A DNA stretch of 64,000 bases from Neobacillus niacini (lineage in GTDB: Bacteria > Bacillota > Bacilli > Bacillales > Cytobacillaceae): positions 62,001 to 126,000 of the forward strand of contig NZ_JACWFG010000005.1 in assembly GCF_019749295.1 (NCBI RefSeq), read 5' to 3'. The notes beneath the pieces were generated by a model. That model worked only from the letters and a program-made list of their open reading frames with translations. It was not told the DNA's origin and searched no databases. Shown here one piece after another: positions 25,814 to 35,596 of this stretch. A program made the position numbers and the translations under genes. How positions within the stretch are numbered: position 1 is the first letter of the stretch; each line of letters opens with the position of its first letter.

Positions 25814-26972
25814 ATGAAATTTCAGGAAATAGAATCATTTGATGAACAGCATGCATTTATAAATGTTCTTTCACAACAATTTTTCTCAAGAGCTCACCAG
25901 GTTGATATCGAGGGAAGTTTTCCTTATGAAAATATTCAAGACCTAAAGGATACAGGTTATACCTCCTTAACGGTTCCTAGGAAGTATGGGGGAAGAGAAA
26001 TATCATTATTTGACATGCTTCGTTTTCAAGAGAAAATTGCAGAGGGAGATGGTGCCACTGCGTTATCTATCGGCTGGCATATGGGGATTATTAAGAACCT
26101 CACTGAAAAGAGTTCTTGGGATGAGAGCACCTTTAAAATGCTCTGTGAAGACGTAAAAAAAAGGTTCATTAATTAATAGTGCTGCAACGGAGCCAAAAAC
26201 AGGCAGTCCTACACGAGGGGGAAAGCCTGAAACGACAGCTCATAAAGAGGGAGAGAATTGGATAATAAATGGCAGGAAAACATTTACTACTATGGCACCT
26301 GTACTAGATTATTTTATTGTAAGCGCATCTCTAAAAGGTACAAATCAAGTAGGGAATTTCCTAATCCCTAGATCCTCCAAAGGAATTTTTATTGAAGAAA
26401 CATGGGATAGTATTGCCTTAAGAGGAACGGGAAGTCATGATTTAATTCTTAAGAATGTATCGGTGCCTGAAGAGTTCTTTGTAGAGCAAATAGGAAATGA
26501 GGGAAAGAAACCGAGTGGCTGGCTTCTTCATATACCCGCCTGTTACCTTGGAATTGCAAAAGCGGCAAAGAAATATGCCATTAAATTTGCTTTAGAATAC
26601 TCTCCAAATAGTGTTGAAGGTACAATTATTGACCTCCCAAACGTACGACAAAAAATAGGGGAAATAGAATTAAAATTGATGGAGTCTGAGTATTTCTTAC
26701 ATTCTGCTGCAAAGCAATGGGATGATTCTGACGAGGAATCCAGGGGTAAAATGGGGCCTATCTTGGGTGCAGTCAAACTAAATGTTACAAATAATGCTAT
26801 TGCAGTAGTGGATTTAGCGATGAGATTAGTAGGTGCAAGGAGTCTATCACTAAAGAATCCTCTGCAGCGTTACTATCGAGATGTAAGAGCGGGGCTGCAC
26901 AATCCTCCAATGGACGATATGACTATCCAAGTCTTAGCAAACCAAGCTATTAAAGACATCCAAGATTTTTAA
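25814..26972 (+). pseudogene. Acyl-CoA dehydrogenase family gene, frameshifted at an A8 run
   Basis: Two frames together encode one acyl-CoA dehydrogenase of about 385 residues, resembling B. subtilis YdbM. The first part (25814-26176) ends at LCEDVKK. The second resumes with GSLINSAATEP after one base is removed from the eight-A run at 26154-26161, and continues to IKDIQDF. Both halves are well conserved, including NSAATEPKTGSP and the C-terminal helical domain, so the damage is a single indel. It could be a sequencing error, a recent mutation or slippage. AGGAGG precedes the ATG. No fatty-acid genes flank it. Confidence 0.85.
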
Positions 26973-27060
26973 AAACCAGCATAAAAGTTGTTATTAATGG
27001 CACAATCTTTGATTAAATTTTACTCTCCTTGAACACCTTAACATATAAGGGGTGAAGAAA

Positions 27061-27213
27061 ATGCCAAGAGGAAAGGAATTAAGCCAGCTGCCTAAGTCGA
27101 ACACCACTATAGACGTAGGAACAAATACAAAAGAAGTCCTTAAAAAGGGTTTTGATCAGCAGATAAAGCCACAGCCTAATGAAGTGGATAAAGAAAATGA
27201 GGACATGATATAG
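27061..27213 (+). CDS. Small hypothetical protein, 50 residues
   Basis: The ORF begins MPRGKELSQLPKSN and ends ENEDMI; it is polar, rich in Lys, Asn and Gln, with no membrane segment. AAGGGGTGAAG precedes the ATG and a strong terminator follows. It may be a minor spore protein given the neighbouring sspH, but I do not recognise the family. Confidence 0.55.
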   Translation: MPRGKELSQLPKSNTTIDVGTNTKEVLKKGFDQQIKPQPNEVDKENEDMI

Positions 27214-27239
27214 CGGTAAATTTCATGTCATAAATAGAT

Positions 27240-27276
27240 ACCTCCACCTTAAAATCATAAGGTGGAGGTTCTTTTA
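27240..27276. terminator. Bidirectional terminator
   Basis: ACCTCCACCTTA and TAAGGTGGAGGT form a perfect 12-bp stem with TCTTTTATT after it, between the small ORF and sspH. Confidence 0.9.
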
Positions 27277-27453
27277 TTCTTCAATTAATTCCCCAATTTC
27301 AACGATACTGCGTTCCTCCAGAGGACCTCTTAGGTGTACTGTCGCGGTTCTTCCATCTTCGTTTAATTGATCAATCCAGACAGAAGCTCCATTATATTTA
27401 ACTTCAATATCTGCAGAAGAAGAAAGAATTTGTTTGACACGATTCACGTTCAT
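27274..27453 (-). CDS. sspH: H-type small acid-soluble spore protein
   Basis: This 59-residue protein begins MNVNRVKQILSSSADIEVKY, then GASVWIDQLNEDGRTATVHL, matching the SspH family of minor SASPs made in the forespore. The ATG at 27453 has AGGAGTG six bases upstream; a GTG three codons earlier lies inside that ribosome binding site and was not chosen. Sporulation-specific expression is expected from the family; a sigma-G promoter was not resolved. Confidence 0.85.
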   Translation of the reverse strand: MNVNRVKQILSSSADIEVKYNGASVWIDQLNEDGRTATVHLRGPLEERSIVEIGELIEE

Positions 27454-27608
27454 TAATTTCACTCCTAATAAAATAGTCTTTTTATTTTTACCTACATGTA
27501 ATTTTTCATTCGTATATCTTGAAACCGTTTTCTTCTATTAATAATAGTTCTAAAAGAATAGCTTGTTTTATATCCTGTAAAAGATAAGACTAAAATCATA
27601 TTGCGCGA

Positions 27609-27803
27609 GGTAATTATCCGGTTTATGATTACTTAGAAAAAGATTCCTAAAAATATTTGAAACTTAATGGGCTTCCTGTCGTCTTATATAAAAGAAGTTC
27701 TAATCAGCATAGAACGGTCAGAATAATGAATTTTGATTTTTCCAAAGAAATGGACCAAGCTATATAGAATGTTATGTTCCTAGCTGAAAATAGTGAAAAA
27801 TGA
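27609..27803 (+). pseudogene. Possible decayed ORF between sspH and the LTA synthase
   Basis: One plus-strand frame reads protein-like for 64 codons (NYPVYDYLEKDS, stop, KYLKLNGLPVVLYKRSSNQ, then MNFDFSKEMDQAI, stop, NVMFLAENSEK). It has two internal stops and no start. It may be the remnant of a short gene; no family is recognised. The rest of 27454-27915 is AT-rich, with nothing else supported. Confidence 0.3.
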
Positions 27804-27915
27804 CGAAAAAAATTGGTTATTAATGGTAATGGTTTTGTTTTTATTTTTATTAATATGTGATATAGTAATTGGGGTTCGTTTACCGAAGTTATTGGTAAGT
27901 GAGAGGAGAATTATA

Positions 27916-29964
27916 ATGGTAAAGAATAGACTGCACAATATAAAAAATGGCTCAATTGCTTTCTTTGCAATTGCCGTTGTTTTATTTTGGCTAAAAACAT
28001 ATGCAGCGTATCAAATTGAATTTACACTTGGCATTGATAATAACCTACAAAAATTTCTATTATTTATTAACCCTTTAAGTTCAGCATTATTCTTTTTTGG
28101 ATTAGCTTTACTTTTCAAGAAGCGCATGAAAGTGATTATTATTATTACGAATTTTATTTTGTCCTTCTTATTGTACGCAAATATTGCCTACTACAGATTC
28201 TTTAGTGATTTTATTACTGTTCCAGTTTTGATGTCGACCAAAACAAATGCAGGACAATTGGGGGATAGTGCCCTTTCATTAATGTCTCCATTTGATTTCT
28301 TGTACTTCTTAGATTTCTTTATTCTAATTGCACTAGCTCTAACTGTATTCAAGAAGGTAACGGTTGAAAACAGAAAGACTTTTAAAGTGGTTCTATTGTT
28401 TGCGGTCACTGTATTTCTGTTCAATCTTGGATTGGCAGAAAAAGATCGTCCGCAGCTGCTAAGCCGTTCATTTGATAGAAATTACTTAGTTAAATATTTA
28501 GGTGCTTATAACTTTACCATCTATGATGTAATTCAGAATATCAAATCTTCAGGTCAAAGAGCACTTGCTGACAGCAGTGATATTACGGATGTCGAAAACT
28601 ACCGTAAAGCTAATTTTGCTGCACCAAATCCTGAGTACTTCGGCAAAGCTAAAGGGATGAATGTGATTTATATTGCGATGGAATCGCTCCAAAGTTTTGC
28701 AATTGATTATAAAATGCCAGATGGTCAGGAAGTAACACCGTTCTTAAATTCCTTAGTACATGGAAACGGTGCCTTTTATTTTGAAAACTTCTTTCATCAA
28801 ACAGGTCAAGGGAAGACATCTGACGCAGAGTTCCTGATGGAAAATGGTTTATATCCAATGGCTCAAGGTGCTGTTTTCGTCAATAAAGCGCAAAACACAT
28901 ACCATGCAATGCCTGCTATACTAAAAGGTAATGGCTACTACTCCGCATCGTTCCATGGAAACTATAAGACGTTTTGGAACCGAAACGTTATGTATAAGGC
29001 TTTAGGTTATGATCAATTTTTTGACGCGGAATATTACGATATGACAGAAGAAAATACAAAAAACTATGGTTTAAAAGATAAGCCATTCTTTACTGAATCA
29101 ATGCCTTTGCTAAAGAGTCTGCCACAGCCGTTCTATACGAAGTTTCTAACACTCTCTAACCATTTCCCATTTGAAATGGACCCAGAGGACACAGAGTTTC
29201 CTGCCGGTGATACTGGGGATAAAGTAGTCGACCAATACTTTCAAGCGGCACATTATATGGATGAAGCGATTGAACAATTCTTTAATGACCTAAAAGCTTC
29301 AGGTTTATACGATAATACAGTTATTGTGATGTACGGGGACCATTATGGTATTTCTGAAAATCACAATGAGGCAATGGCGAAGGTTCTTGGTGTGGAAGAA
29401 ATCACTCCAACACTTAATGTCGGTCTGCAGCGTGTTCCTTTATTTATTCATGTTCCTGGTGTAAAAGGTGGAATCCAGCAGCAATTTGGAGGTCAGGCAG
29501 ATGTTCGTTCAACTATACTTCACTTATTAGGTATTGATACAAAAGACTATCTGGAACTTGGATCTGATCTATTATCTAAGGATCACCGTAATTGGGCTTT
29601 ATTTAGAAATGGGGATTTTGTCTCTCCTGAAATTGTTCAGGTAAAAGGCAAATGCTACAGTAATGTAACGGGTGAATTACTCGAAGGTACAGATGCATGT
29701 AAGGATATTGCCGAAAAAGCAGCGACAGAGCTTCAAATGTCGGATGAAATCGTCTATAAGGACCTTTTACGATTCTACCAGCCAGAGGGATATACACCTA
29801 TTGACCCTAATGACTTTGAATATTTAGCTCCAAAAGTGAAGAAAGAGCCTAATGAAACAAACGAAGTAAAGGACGAAGAAGGAATAAATCCTACAGTCGG
29901 TACCGAAGGTATGAGTGAAGATGAAACGGATGGTATAAATGAGGATGAAATTGTAAATGAGTAA
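27916..29964 (+). CDS. Lipoteichoic acid synthase family protein
   Basis: This LtaS-type enzyme polymerises glycerol phosphate from phosphatidylglycerol on the outer membrane face. Five transmembrane helices (to about residue 170) precede an extracellular sulfatase-fold domain. The metal-binding Glu is in IAMESLQSF, the catalytic Thr in GQGKTSDAE, and the Asp-His pair in YGDHYG. At about 682 residues it is slightly longer than usual because of an acidic C-terminal tail (NEVKDEEGIN onward). GAGGAGAAT precedes the ATG at 27916; the frame extends 41 codons upstream but lacks a comparable signal. Which Bacillus paralogue it matches is unclear. Confidence 0.9.
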   Translation: MVKNRLHNIKNGSIAFFAIAVVLFWLKTYAAYQIEFTLGIDNNLQKFLLFINPLSSALFFFGLALLFKKRMKVIIIITNFILSFLLYANIAYYRFFSDFITVPVLMSTKTNAGQLGDSALSLMSPFDFLYFLDFFILIALALTVFKKVTVENRKTFKVVLLFAVTVFLFNLGLAEKDRPQLLSRSFDRNYLVKYLGAYNFTIYDVIQNIKSSGQRALADSSDITDVENYRKANFAAPNPEYFGKAKGMNVIYIAMESLQSFAIDYKMPDGQEVTPFLNSLVHGNGAFYFENFFHQTGQGKTSDAEFLMENGLYPMAQGAVFVNKAQNTYHAMPAILKGNGYYSASFHGNYKTFWNRNVMYKALGYDQFFDAEYYDMTEENTKNYGLKDKPFFTESMPLLKSLPQPFYTKFLTLSNHFPFEMDPEDTEFPAGDTGDKVVDQYFQAAHYMDEAIEQFFNDLKASGLYDNTVIVMYGDHYGISENHNEAMAKVLGVEEITPTLNVGLQRVPLFIHVPGVKGGIQQQFGGQADVRSTILHLLGIDTKDYLELGSDLLSKDHRNWALFRNGDFVSPEIVQVKGKCYSNVTGELLEGTDACKDIAEKAATELQMSDEIVYKDLLRFYQPEGYTPIDPNDFEYLAPKVKKEPNETNEVKDEEGINPTVGTEGMSEDETDGINEDEIVNE

Positions 29965-29983
29965 TAAATGATTTAAAAATAAT

Positions 29984-30024
29984 AAAGAAAGGAGCTTTCG
30001 TTGCTAACGAAAGCTCCTTTCTTT
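29984..30024 (+). terminator. Strong terminator of the LTA synthase gene
   Basis: A perfect 17-bp stem (AAAGAAAGGAGCTTTCG and its complement) with a 7-base loop, ending in T residues. Confidence 0.9.
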
Positions 30025-30025
30025 A

Positions 30026-30423
30026 TCGTATAGGCAGCTGACAAGGAGGGGTACTAAGTACGAAGTAAACCACAGGAGAGTAAAATTTGTGCAGAGTTTT
30101 CCATAATTCTATTTAAATAAGAATTAATTATTGGAACGATTAATGTAAATTGAAGATCCCAATAAATAAAATATTGAGCATTCGAGAATTTCTAATAGTA
30201 ATCTATTGTACTAATCAGTTAAAAGACTGTCATCTCTGGCAACTTTTTGCGTTTTGAATTTAGGTTATTTTCAAAAAAATAAATAATACAGAATAGTCAC
30301 GATTATTATTATTACATAATGATTTATAATTTTATATAGATTTAGGTTAAAACACATTGTCCGAAAAGCAGTAACAAATTTAAAGGATACGATTCATAAA
30401 ATTCAAAAAATTATAATTTCTAA
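30026..30423. other. AT-rich intergenic region without a recognised gene
   Basis: About 400 bases before the lacI promoter. No ORF with a ribosome binding site, no RNA structure of note beyond a short GTACTAAGTAC palindrome, and no repeat was recognised. Confidence 0.5.
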
Positions 30424-30479
30424 TTGACATAATTGAGTAGTCGGTTTAGAATAAAGTCAATTCATAAACGCGTGTTCAC
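30424..30479 (+). promoter_or_regulatory. Promoter and operator of the lacI-type gene
   Basis: TTGACA (30424-30429), a 17-base spacer and TAGAAT (30447-30452) form a near-consensus promoter. The operator ATAAACGCGTGTTCAC (30464-30479) lies just downstream of the predicted start. It has the central CG typical of LacI-family sites and recurs, inverted, at 31646-31661, implying autorepression. Confidence 0.8.
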
Positions 30480-30495
30480 GGAAGCAGGGGGATAA

Positions 30496-31536
30496 ATGAA
30501 AAGAACCAAAATGAATAGCACACAAATTGCTCAACTGGCTGGTGTATCTAGAAGCACGGTAAGTAGAGTGATTAACAATTATCCGAGTGTCCCACCAGAA
30601 ACAAGGGAAAGGGTAATGAAAGTCATCAAGGAATACAATTATTTTCCAGACATGTCTGCGCAAGTTCTTGCGGGGAAAAATATGAGGACCATTGGACTCT
30701 TCATCATTGATAAAGGAAGCGTTTCCAGTGACCCAACAAGTAATTTGCTTATTAGTAGTGTCATAGAAGCCGCTTCAGCCCATGATTACTATGTTTTAAC
30801 AAATATAATTCGCGACAATAGGTCCCCTAAAAGTATTGAACGTGTAAAAGAGGTTTTTTACCAAAATAGAATTAATGCAGGTATTTTTATGGGTACAGAT
30901 AATCACGAACCATTCATTGAAGAACTGATTGCCGAAGGATTTATAATCGGAATCGTCGACCAGGATTTACCTGGGCGCGATGAACCAAATCGGATTGTCT
31001 ATAGCTTTGACAATAAAAATGGTGCTGTGAAGGCGATTGATTATTTGGTCAGCCTAAACCACCGAAAGATTGGCATCATTAATGGAGATTTAAAAAGACA
31101 TGCTGGCTCTGCTAGATACGAAGGCTTTCTAAATTCGATGAAATCTCATGGTTTGCCGATTAGAAAAGAGTGGGTCTTACAATCTGACTTTAGTAGAATC
31201 GATGGCTATAATACCATGAATAATTTTCTGAAAACAAAGGTTGATTTACCTACCGCATTCTTTGCTGGAAATGATAGTATCGCTTTTGGAGCAATTCAGG
31301 CACTTAATGAAAAAAACATTAATGTTCCATCCGACATTTCCATTATTGGAATCGATGACCACGTGCTCAGTAGTTTATTTAATCCACCATTAACGACTTT
31401 TAAAGCTGATTTTAGTTATATGATGCAAAGTTTAACGAATGATCTGATAAAAACAATTGAACATCCAAATTACAGGGCGATTAAACTCACAATGGGATCG
31501 GAATTGATTGTTAGAGAATCCTGTCTTCCGATTTAA
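30496..31536 (+). CDS. LacI family transcriptional regulator
   Basis: A 346-residue repressor with an N-terminal helix-turn-helix (IAQLAGVSRSTVSRVINN, residues 8-25) and a periplasmic-binding-protein-like effector domain (about 62-346). GGGGGAT precedes the ATG. It sits at the head of a sugar importer cluster, and the same operator occurs before itself and before the importer. It therefore probably represses the cluster until an unknown sugar or derivative binds. Confidence 0.92.
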   Translation: MKRTKMNSTQIAQLAGVSRSTVSRVINNYPSVPPETRERVMKVIKEYNYFPDMSAQVLAGKNMRTIGLFIIDKGSVSSDPTSNLLISSVIEAASAHDYYVLTNIIRDNRSPKSIERVKEVFYQNRINAGIFMGTDNHEPFIEELIAEGFIIGIVDQDLPGRDEPNRIVYSFDNKNGAVKAIDYLVSLNHRKIGIINGDLKRHAGSARYEGFLNSMKSHGLPIRKEWVLQSDFSRIDGYNTMNNFLKTKVDLPTAFFAGNDSIAFGAIQALNEKNINVPSDISIIGIDDHVLSSLFNPPLTTFKADFSYMMQSLTNDLIKTIEHPNYRAIKLTMGSELIVRESCLPI

Positions 31537-31636
31537 TCATTATACCTATTTTTTTTTGTTACTATTGTTTGAATATTTAAAATGTATGCGTTTACCTATA
31601 TATGGAGTGGGCTATCTGAATATAGGTAAATTACTA

Positions 31637-31664
31637 TTGCTTTTTGTGAACGCGTGTTTATAAG
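31637..31664 (+). promoter_or_regulatory. Promoter of the sugar importer with LacI-type operator in the spacer
   Basis: TTGCTT and TATAAG, 16 bases apart, flank GTGAACGCGTGTTTAT (31646-31661). This is the inverted copy of the operator at 30464, with R/Y variation at two central positions. Binding here would block RNA polymerase directly. Confidence 0.75.
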
Positions 31665-31773
31665 AAAAAATTAAAAAACATGAAGGGGGTGATTTCCGCA
31701 GTAATAGAGTATGTATCCTCATCATTGTCTACTATACAGCGGAGTAATTTCATTTGAATTAGGGGGTTTTGTT

Positions 31774-33087
31774 GTGAAGAAAATCATGTCAATGAGTTTA
31801 ATCTCGGTACTTGTTATTATATTGGTCCTTTCAGGTTGTTCAAATTCTAATTCCTCATCTTCAACCACATCTAACTCCAAAGAATTTACATATTGGTATC
31901 CTTGGGGGGGAGATTCTGAGAAATGGGATAAAGAGAGAATTGCAGATTATGAAAAAGAAGAAGGAATGAAGGTTAATGCCGTATACGTTCCTGATGGTAT
32001 TACAAACGGTAAGCTTTTATCTGCCATTTCTGGAGGAAACCCGCCAGACTTAGTATTAGGGGATGGAAATGATTATCAACTTGCTTATAGTCTTGCAGCT
32101 CAAGGTGCTTTAGAACCTCTTGATAAATACTTAGAAAAAGCAGGTTTTGATGAGAATACTGTTTTAGAGGGTTTTCATGATGTAATGAAACAGCCGGATG
32201 GAAAAACATATATTCTTCCACAGGATTCAAATGTTAACTTGCTTTATTATAATGTCGACATGTTTGAAGCAGCTGGGTTGGATCCGGATAATCCTCCAAA
32301 GACGATTGAAGAACTAGATAAAGCTGCTGAAGCGTTAACGAAATTAAAGGATGATGGATCTTTTGATACATTAGGTTTTATTCCATGGATTGATGCTGGT
32401 GAGGATCCGTATACATGGCCATGGGCATTTGGTGCTGACATGTTTGACACAGAAGCCAATAAAGTTACATTGAATGAGGAACCTATGATCGAATCACTAA
32501 AATGGATGGATAGTTACGCTGTTAAATATAATCCAGAAAAAATTAAGAGTTTTACATCCGGATTCGGTGGTGCATTTTCTCCAGATCACCCATTCATGAC
32601 TGGAAAAGTAGCAATGACGGTTAACGGAAACTGGTTTGCGAACGCACTTAAAATCTACTCGCCAGATACGAAATATAAAGTAGCACCTATTCCTAGCCCT
32701 CCAGGAGGAAGAGAAAATGCAACAGTCTTTGGAACAAACGTATTCTTTGTTCCAAAAGGAGCAAAAAACCCACAAGCTGCAATCAACTTTGCTTTGTATG
32801 GAAACCAAGATAAAGTTTTAGCTGGAAACATTAATATTTGGCGATCCATCTCTATCTGGAAAGAGAAATCAGATGCGATTAAATGGGACAATGACTCCGT
32901 TTATGAAACCGTGTTAAATGTTGCCGCATCACCTAATTCAGGACACCCTGCACTAACATCTGTAGCTGGTGAAATGGGAGATGAACTAACGAGTATTCGT
33001 GATGCTGTGATCTATAATCATGAAGACCCAGCAAAGCTTCTTCAAAAATCTCAGGATAAATTGAAAGAAACTCTTGAAAAAAAATAA
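31774..33087 (+). CDS. Sugar ABC transporter substrate-binding lipoprotein
   Basis: This extracellular solute-binding protein of family 1 has about 437 residues. It has a lipoprotein signal with lipobox LSGC, followed by a Ser/Asn-rich linker. Aromatic residues near the N-terminus (FTYWYPWGGDSEKWD) are typical of sugar-binding clefts. The GTG at 31774 has TTAGGGGG upstream; the frame begins 21 codons earlier without support. It is first in the importer operon; the ligand cannot be told from sequence. Confidence 0.9.
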   Translation: MKKIMSMSLISVLVIILVLSGCSNSNSSSSTTSNSKEFTYWYPWGGDSEKWDKERIADYEKEEGMKVNAVYVPDGITNGKLLSAISGGNPPDLVLGDGNDYQLAYSLAAQGALEPLDKYLEKAGFDENTVLEGFHDVMKQPDGKTYILPQDSNVNLLYYNVDMFEAAGLDPDNPPKTIEELDKAAEALTKLKDDGSFDTLGFIPWIDAGEDPYTWPWAFGADMFDTEANKVTLNEEPMIESLKWMDSYAVKYNPEKIKSFTSGFGGAFSPDHPFMTGKVAMTVNGNWFANALKIYSPDTKYKVAPIPSPPGGRENATVFGTNVFFVPKGAKNPQAAINFALYGNQDKVLAGNINIWRSISIWKEKSDAIKWDNDSVYETVLNVAASPNSGHPALTSVAGEMGDELTSIRDAVIYNHEDPAKLLQKSQDKLKETLEKK

Positions 33088-33097
33088 AGTATGGCAG

Positions 33098-33132
33098 CCG
33101 GATTTTGCTTTTGGCAAGATCCGGGGGCTTTT
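33098..33132 (+). terminator. Intercistronic hairpin after the binding-protein gene
   Basis: CCGGATTTTGC and GCAAGATCCGG (one wobble) form an 11-bp stem followed by GGGCTTTT. It probably terminates partially or stabilises the message, giving more binding protein than permease, as is common in such operons. Confidence 0.6.
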
Positions 33133-33155
33133 AAAAGTTTAGGAGGGAGATATAT

Positions 33156-34064
33156 ATGAAAATGACACTCCCAGCTGAGGAGCCAAAACATCAAAGACAC
33201 ATTATTCCCAGACAAAAACAAGCTAAAATCCATCAAAGTATGAATAAAAACATGGGTAGGTTTTTCATCTACTTGATTTTGATTCTATTTTCTTTAGCAT
33301 TTATTCTGCCTTTTCTCTGGCTCATATCTGGCTCTTTAAAGAGTAGTTCGGAGCTTTTTGCTAATCCACCTATCTGGATACCAGAAGTATTGAATTGGTC
33401 GAATTTTAAAGAAGCATTCTCGGCATTTCCGTTCTGGTTATACTTAAAGAACACGCTTATCATTGTGGTTTTCTCATGTATTGGTGCTGTACTCTCTAAT
33501 TCATTGATTGCCTATGGATTTTCTAAAATTGATTGGAAGTATCGAGATGCGGTTTTTATTGTCGTTTTAGCAACATTAATGATGCCTTTTCAAGTCATTA
33601 TGATTCCATTATTCCTCCAATTTAAAGAAATTGGATGGATTGGAACTTACTATCCTCTAATTGTTCCGCACTTTTTTGGAAATGCTTTCTTTATTTTCTT
33701 ATTACGCCAGTTTTTCAAAGGGATACCTAAGGAACTTTCCGAAGCAGCAAAGATGGATGGAGCAAATGAATTCACCGTTTTTTGGAAAGTGATTTTACCG
33801 TTATCGAAACCCATTTTAGCAACGGTTGTAATCTTTCAGTTTATCGAAGCATACCGAGATTTCCTAGGACCTCTAATTTTCTTAAGTGATAATAAACTTT
33901 ACACCCTTTCCTTAGGTGTTCAACAAATTATGTCACAAAACGATCCAAGGTGGGGTTTACTGATGGCTGTTGGTGTGGCTATGACACTGCCAATCATTAT
34001 TATCTTTTTCTTCCTGCAAAGATATTTCATTGAAGGCATCACATTCACTGGGACAAAAGGATAA
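33156..34064 (+). CDS. Sugar ABC transporter permease, MalG type
   Basis: A 302-residue inner-membrane subunit with six hydrophobic segments and the EAA loop near residue 195 (ELSEAAKMDGANEFTVFWKV). It ends in the ITFTGTKG type of C-terminus seen in MalG/CUT1 permeases. The unusually long N-terminal cytoplasmic segment (about 35 residues) is basic. GGAGGGAG precedes the ATG. In this operon the MalG-type gene precedes the MalF-type gene, the reverse of the common order. No ATPase gene is present, so a shared MsmX-type ATPase is likely. Confidence 0.92.
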   Translation: MKMTLPAEEPKHQRHIIPRQKQAKIHQSMNKNMGRFFIYLILILFSLAFILPFLWLISGSLKSSSELFANPPIWIPEVLNWSNFKEAFSAFPFWLYLKNTLIIVVFSCIGAVLSNSLIAYGFSKIDWKYRDAVFIVVLATLMMPFQVIMIPLFLQFKEIGWIGTYYPLIVPHFFGNAFFIFLLRQFFKGIPKELSEAAKMDGANEFTVFWKVILPLSKPILATVVIFQFIEAYRDFLGPLIFLSDNKLYTLSLGVQQIMSQNDPRWGLLMAVGVAMTLPIIIIFFFLQRYFIEGITFTGTKG

Positions 34065-34153
34065 AGTGTTGAAGAGAAAAATAATAGTGCTGATCCCTTC
34101 ATTCTAATAAGACAGGAACGTTAATAAATACTCTTTACAGGGGTGCTATTTCT

Positions 34154-35032
34154 ATGAACATACAAAAAAGAATTTTACGGAATGGGCTGCTATTCATTTC
34201 TCCTTGGATTATAGGTTTTCTCTGTTTCACAGCCTATCCAATGGTTAGTTCTCTGTATTATTCTTTGACAGAATATAATTTAATTTCTGAACCTAACTTT
34301 ATTGGATTTGATAACTATAAGCAGCTCCTTTTTGAAGATGATTTGTTTTTAACCGTGTTAGGAAACACCATGTACATGATCATTGTCGGATTAACCATTA
34401 CGACAGTGGTTACAATCATGATTGCGATTCTACTAAATACTAAGAATATTAAAGGGATGTCTTTTTTTAGGATTGTTTTCTTCATCCCAACTCTTGTTCC
34501 TTTTGTTGTACTGGCCATTTTATGGATTTGGGTATTACAACCTGATTCAGGTGTAGTCAATTCGATTCTTGGCTTTTTCGGTATCGATGGACCTGGTTGG
34601 TTTTCGAGTCCGAAATGGGCGAAACCAGGGCTTATCTTAATGACAATCTGGATGTCTGGAAATATGATTTTAATTTATTTAGCGGCTCTAGGTGATATTC
34701 CTAAATCATTGTATGAAGCGGCTTCAATTGATGGTGCCAATGTGCTTAGAAAAGTCTTTCATATAACATTACCAGGATTAAGACCTGCTATTCTTTTTAA
34801 TAGCATTACAGGAATGATTGGGGTATTTCAATCCTTTGCAGAGGCATTTATTATCACCGACGGAGGACCAGACAACTCTACGTTGTTTTATTCTCTCTAT
34901 CTCTATCGAAATGCGTTTCAGTACTTCAATATGGGATATGCTTCTGCTCAAGCATGGATCCTCTTGATCATTGCCTTAATTATGACCATGACCTTTTTCA
35001 AACTTTCGAAAAGATGGGGGTTTGAGGATTAA
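34154..35032 (+). CDS. Sugar ABC transporter permease, MalF/UgpA type
   Basis: A 292-residue permease with six membrane helices. Its N-terminus PWIIGFLCFTAYPMVSSLYY is typical of the MalF/UgpA class, and the EAA loop is SLYEAASIDGANVLRKVFHI. GGGGTG precedes the ATG. It pairs with the MalG-type protein just upstream to form the channel of the importer. Confidence 0.92.
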   Translation: MNIQKRILRNGLLFISPWIIGFLCFTAYPMVSSLYYSLTEYNLISEPNFIGFDNYKQLLFEDDLFLTVLGNTMYMIIVGLTITTVVTIMIAILLNTKNIKGMSFFRIVFFIPTLVPFVVLAILWIWVLQPDSGVVNSILGFFGIDGPGWFSSPKWAKPGLILMTIWMSGNMILIYLAALGDIPKSLYEAASIDGANVLRKVFHITLPGLRPAILFNSITGMIGVFQSFAEAFIITDGGPDNSTLFYSLYLYRNAFQYFNMGYASAQAWILLIIALIMTMTFFKLSKRWGFED

Positions 35033-35110
35033 TTTTTTATTAGTAGTAAATGTGAACAACAGTGGTTCATCCATTTTAAAATCATATATGTTAAAAAGGA
35101 GAGGTAAATA

Positions 35111-35590
35111 ATGATAAATCAAACTCAATCACAAAATGGTGTACTAGGTACAAAGGTAATTGCTCAAATTGGAATTTTGGTTCATGATATTGAAACTGTT
35201 TCACAGGCATATGCAGATTTCTTTGGTGTAGAAAAACCAAAGTGGAACTGGACGGACACCGTAGATGTTGCACAAACAGAATTCGAAGGAGCTTCATCTG
35301 AAGCCCGATCAAAATTAGCCTTTTTTGATATGGGTTCCCTGCAACTAGAATTAATAGAACCTGATCAGCATCCAAGCACTTGGAGGAATCATCTGAATGA
35401 ACATGGAGAAGGACCGCACCATATTGCCTTTATTATTGATGGAATGAAAGAAAAGGTTGCTTTAATGGAATCGAGAAATATGCCTTTAGTTCAAAAAGGG
35501 GAATATACAGGTGGAAGATATGCTTATATGGACACCTTTAAAGAGCTAAAGATCATGTTAGAACTTCTTGAAAATGATAAGAAAGGGTGA
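35111..35590 (+). CDS. VOC family protein (methylmalonyl-CoA epimerase-like), first copy
   Basis: A 159-residue vicinal-oxygen-chelate protein with two beta-alpha-beta-beta-beta modules. Likely metal ligands remain as E in LQLELIEP, H in GPHHIAF and E in IMLELLE; the first ligand is Gln (AQIGILV) rather than the usual His. Members isomerise, epimerise or cleave small metabolites. Its place behind a sugar importer and beside an SDR and a ThuA-like protein suggests a role in catabolism of the imported compound. GGAGAGG precedes the ATG. Confidence 0.8.
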   Translation: MINQTQSQNGVLGTKVIAQIGILVHDIETVSQAYADFFGVEKPKWNWTDTVDVAQTEFEGASSEARSKLAFFDMGSLQLELIEPDQHPSTWRNHLNEHGEGPHHIAFIIDGMKEKVALMESRNMPLVQKGEYTGGRYAYMDTFKELKIMLELLENDKKG

Positions 35591-35596
35591 GAGGTC

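Noticed and set aside
30026..30423. A small gene or RNA in the long gap before lacI
   Set aside because: No ORF with a credible ribosome binding site, no conserved RNA motif and no terminator was found in the stretch.
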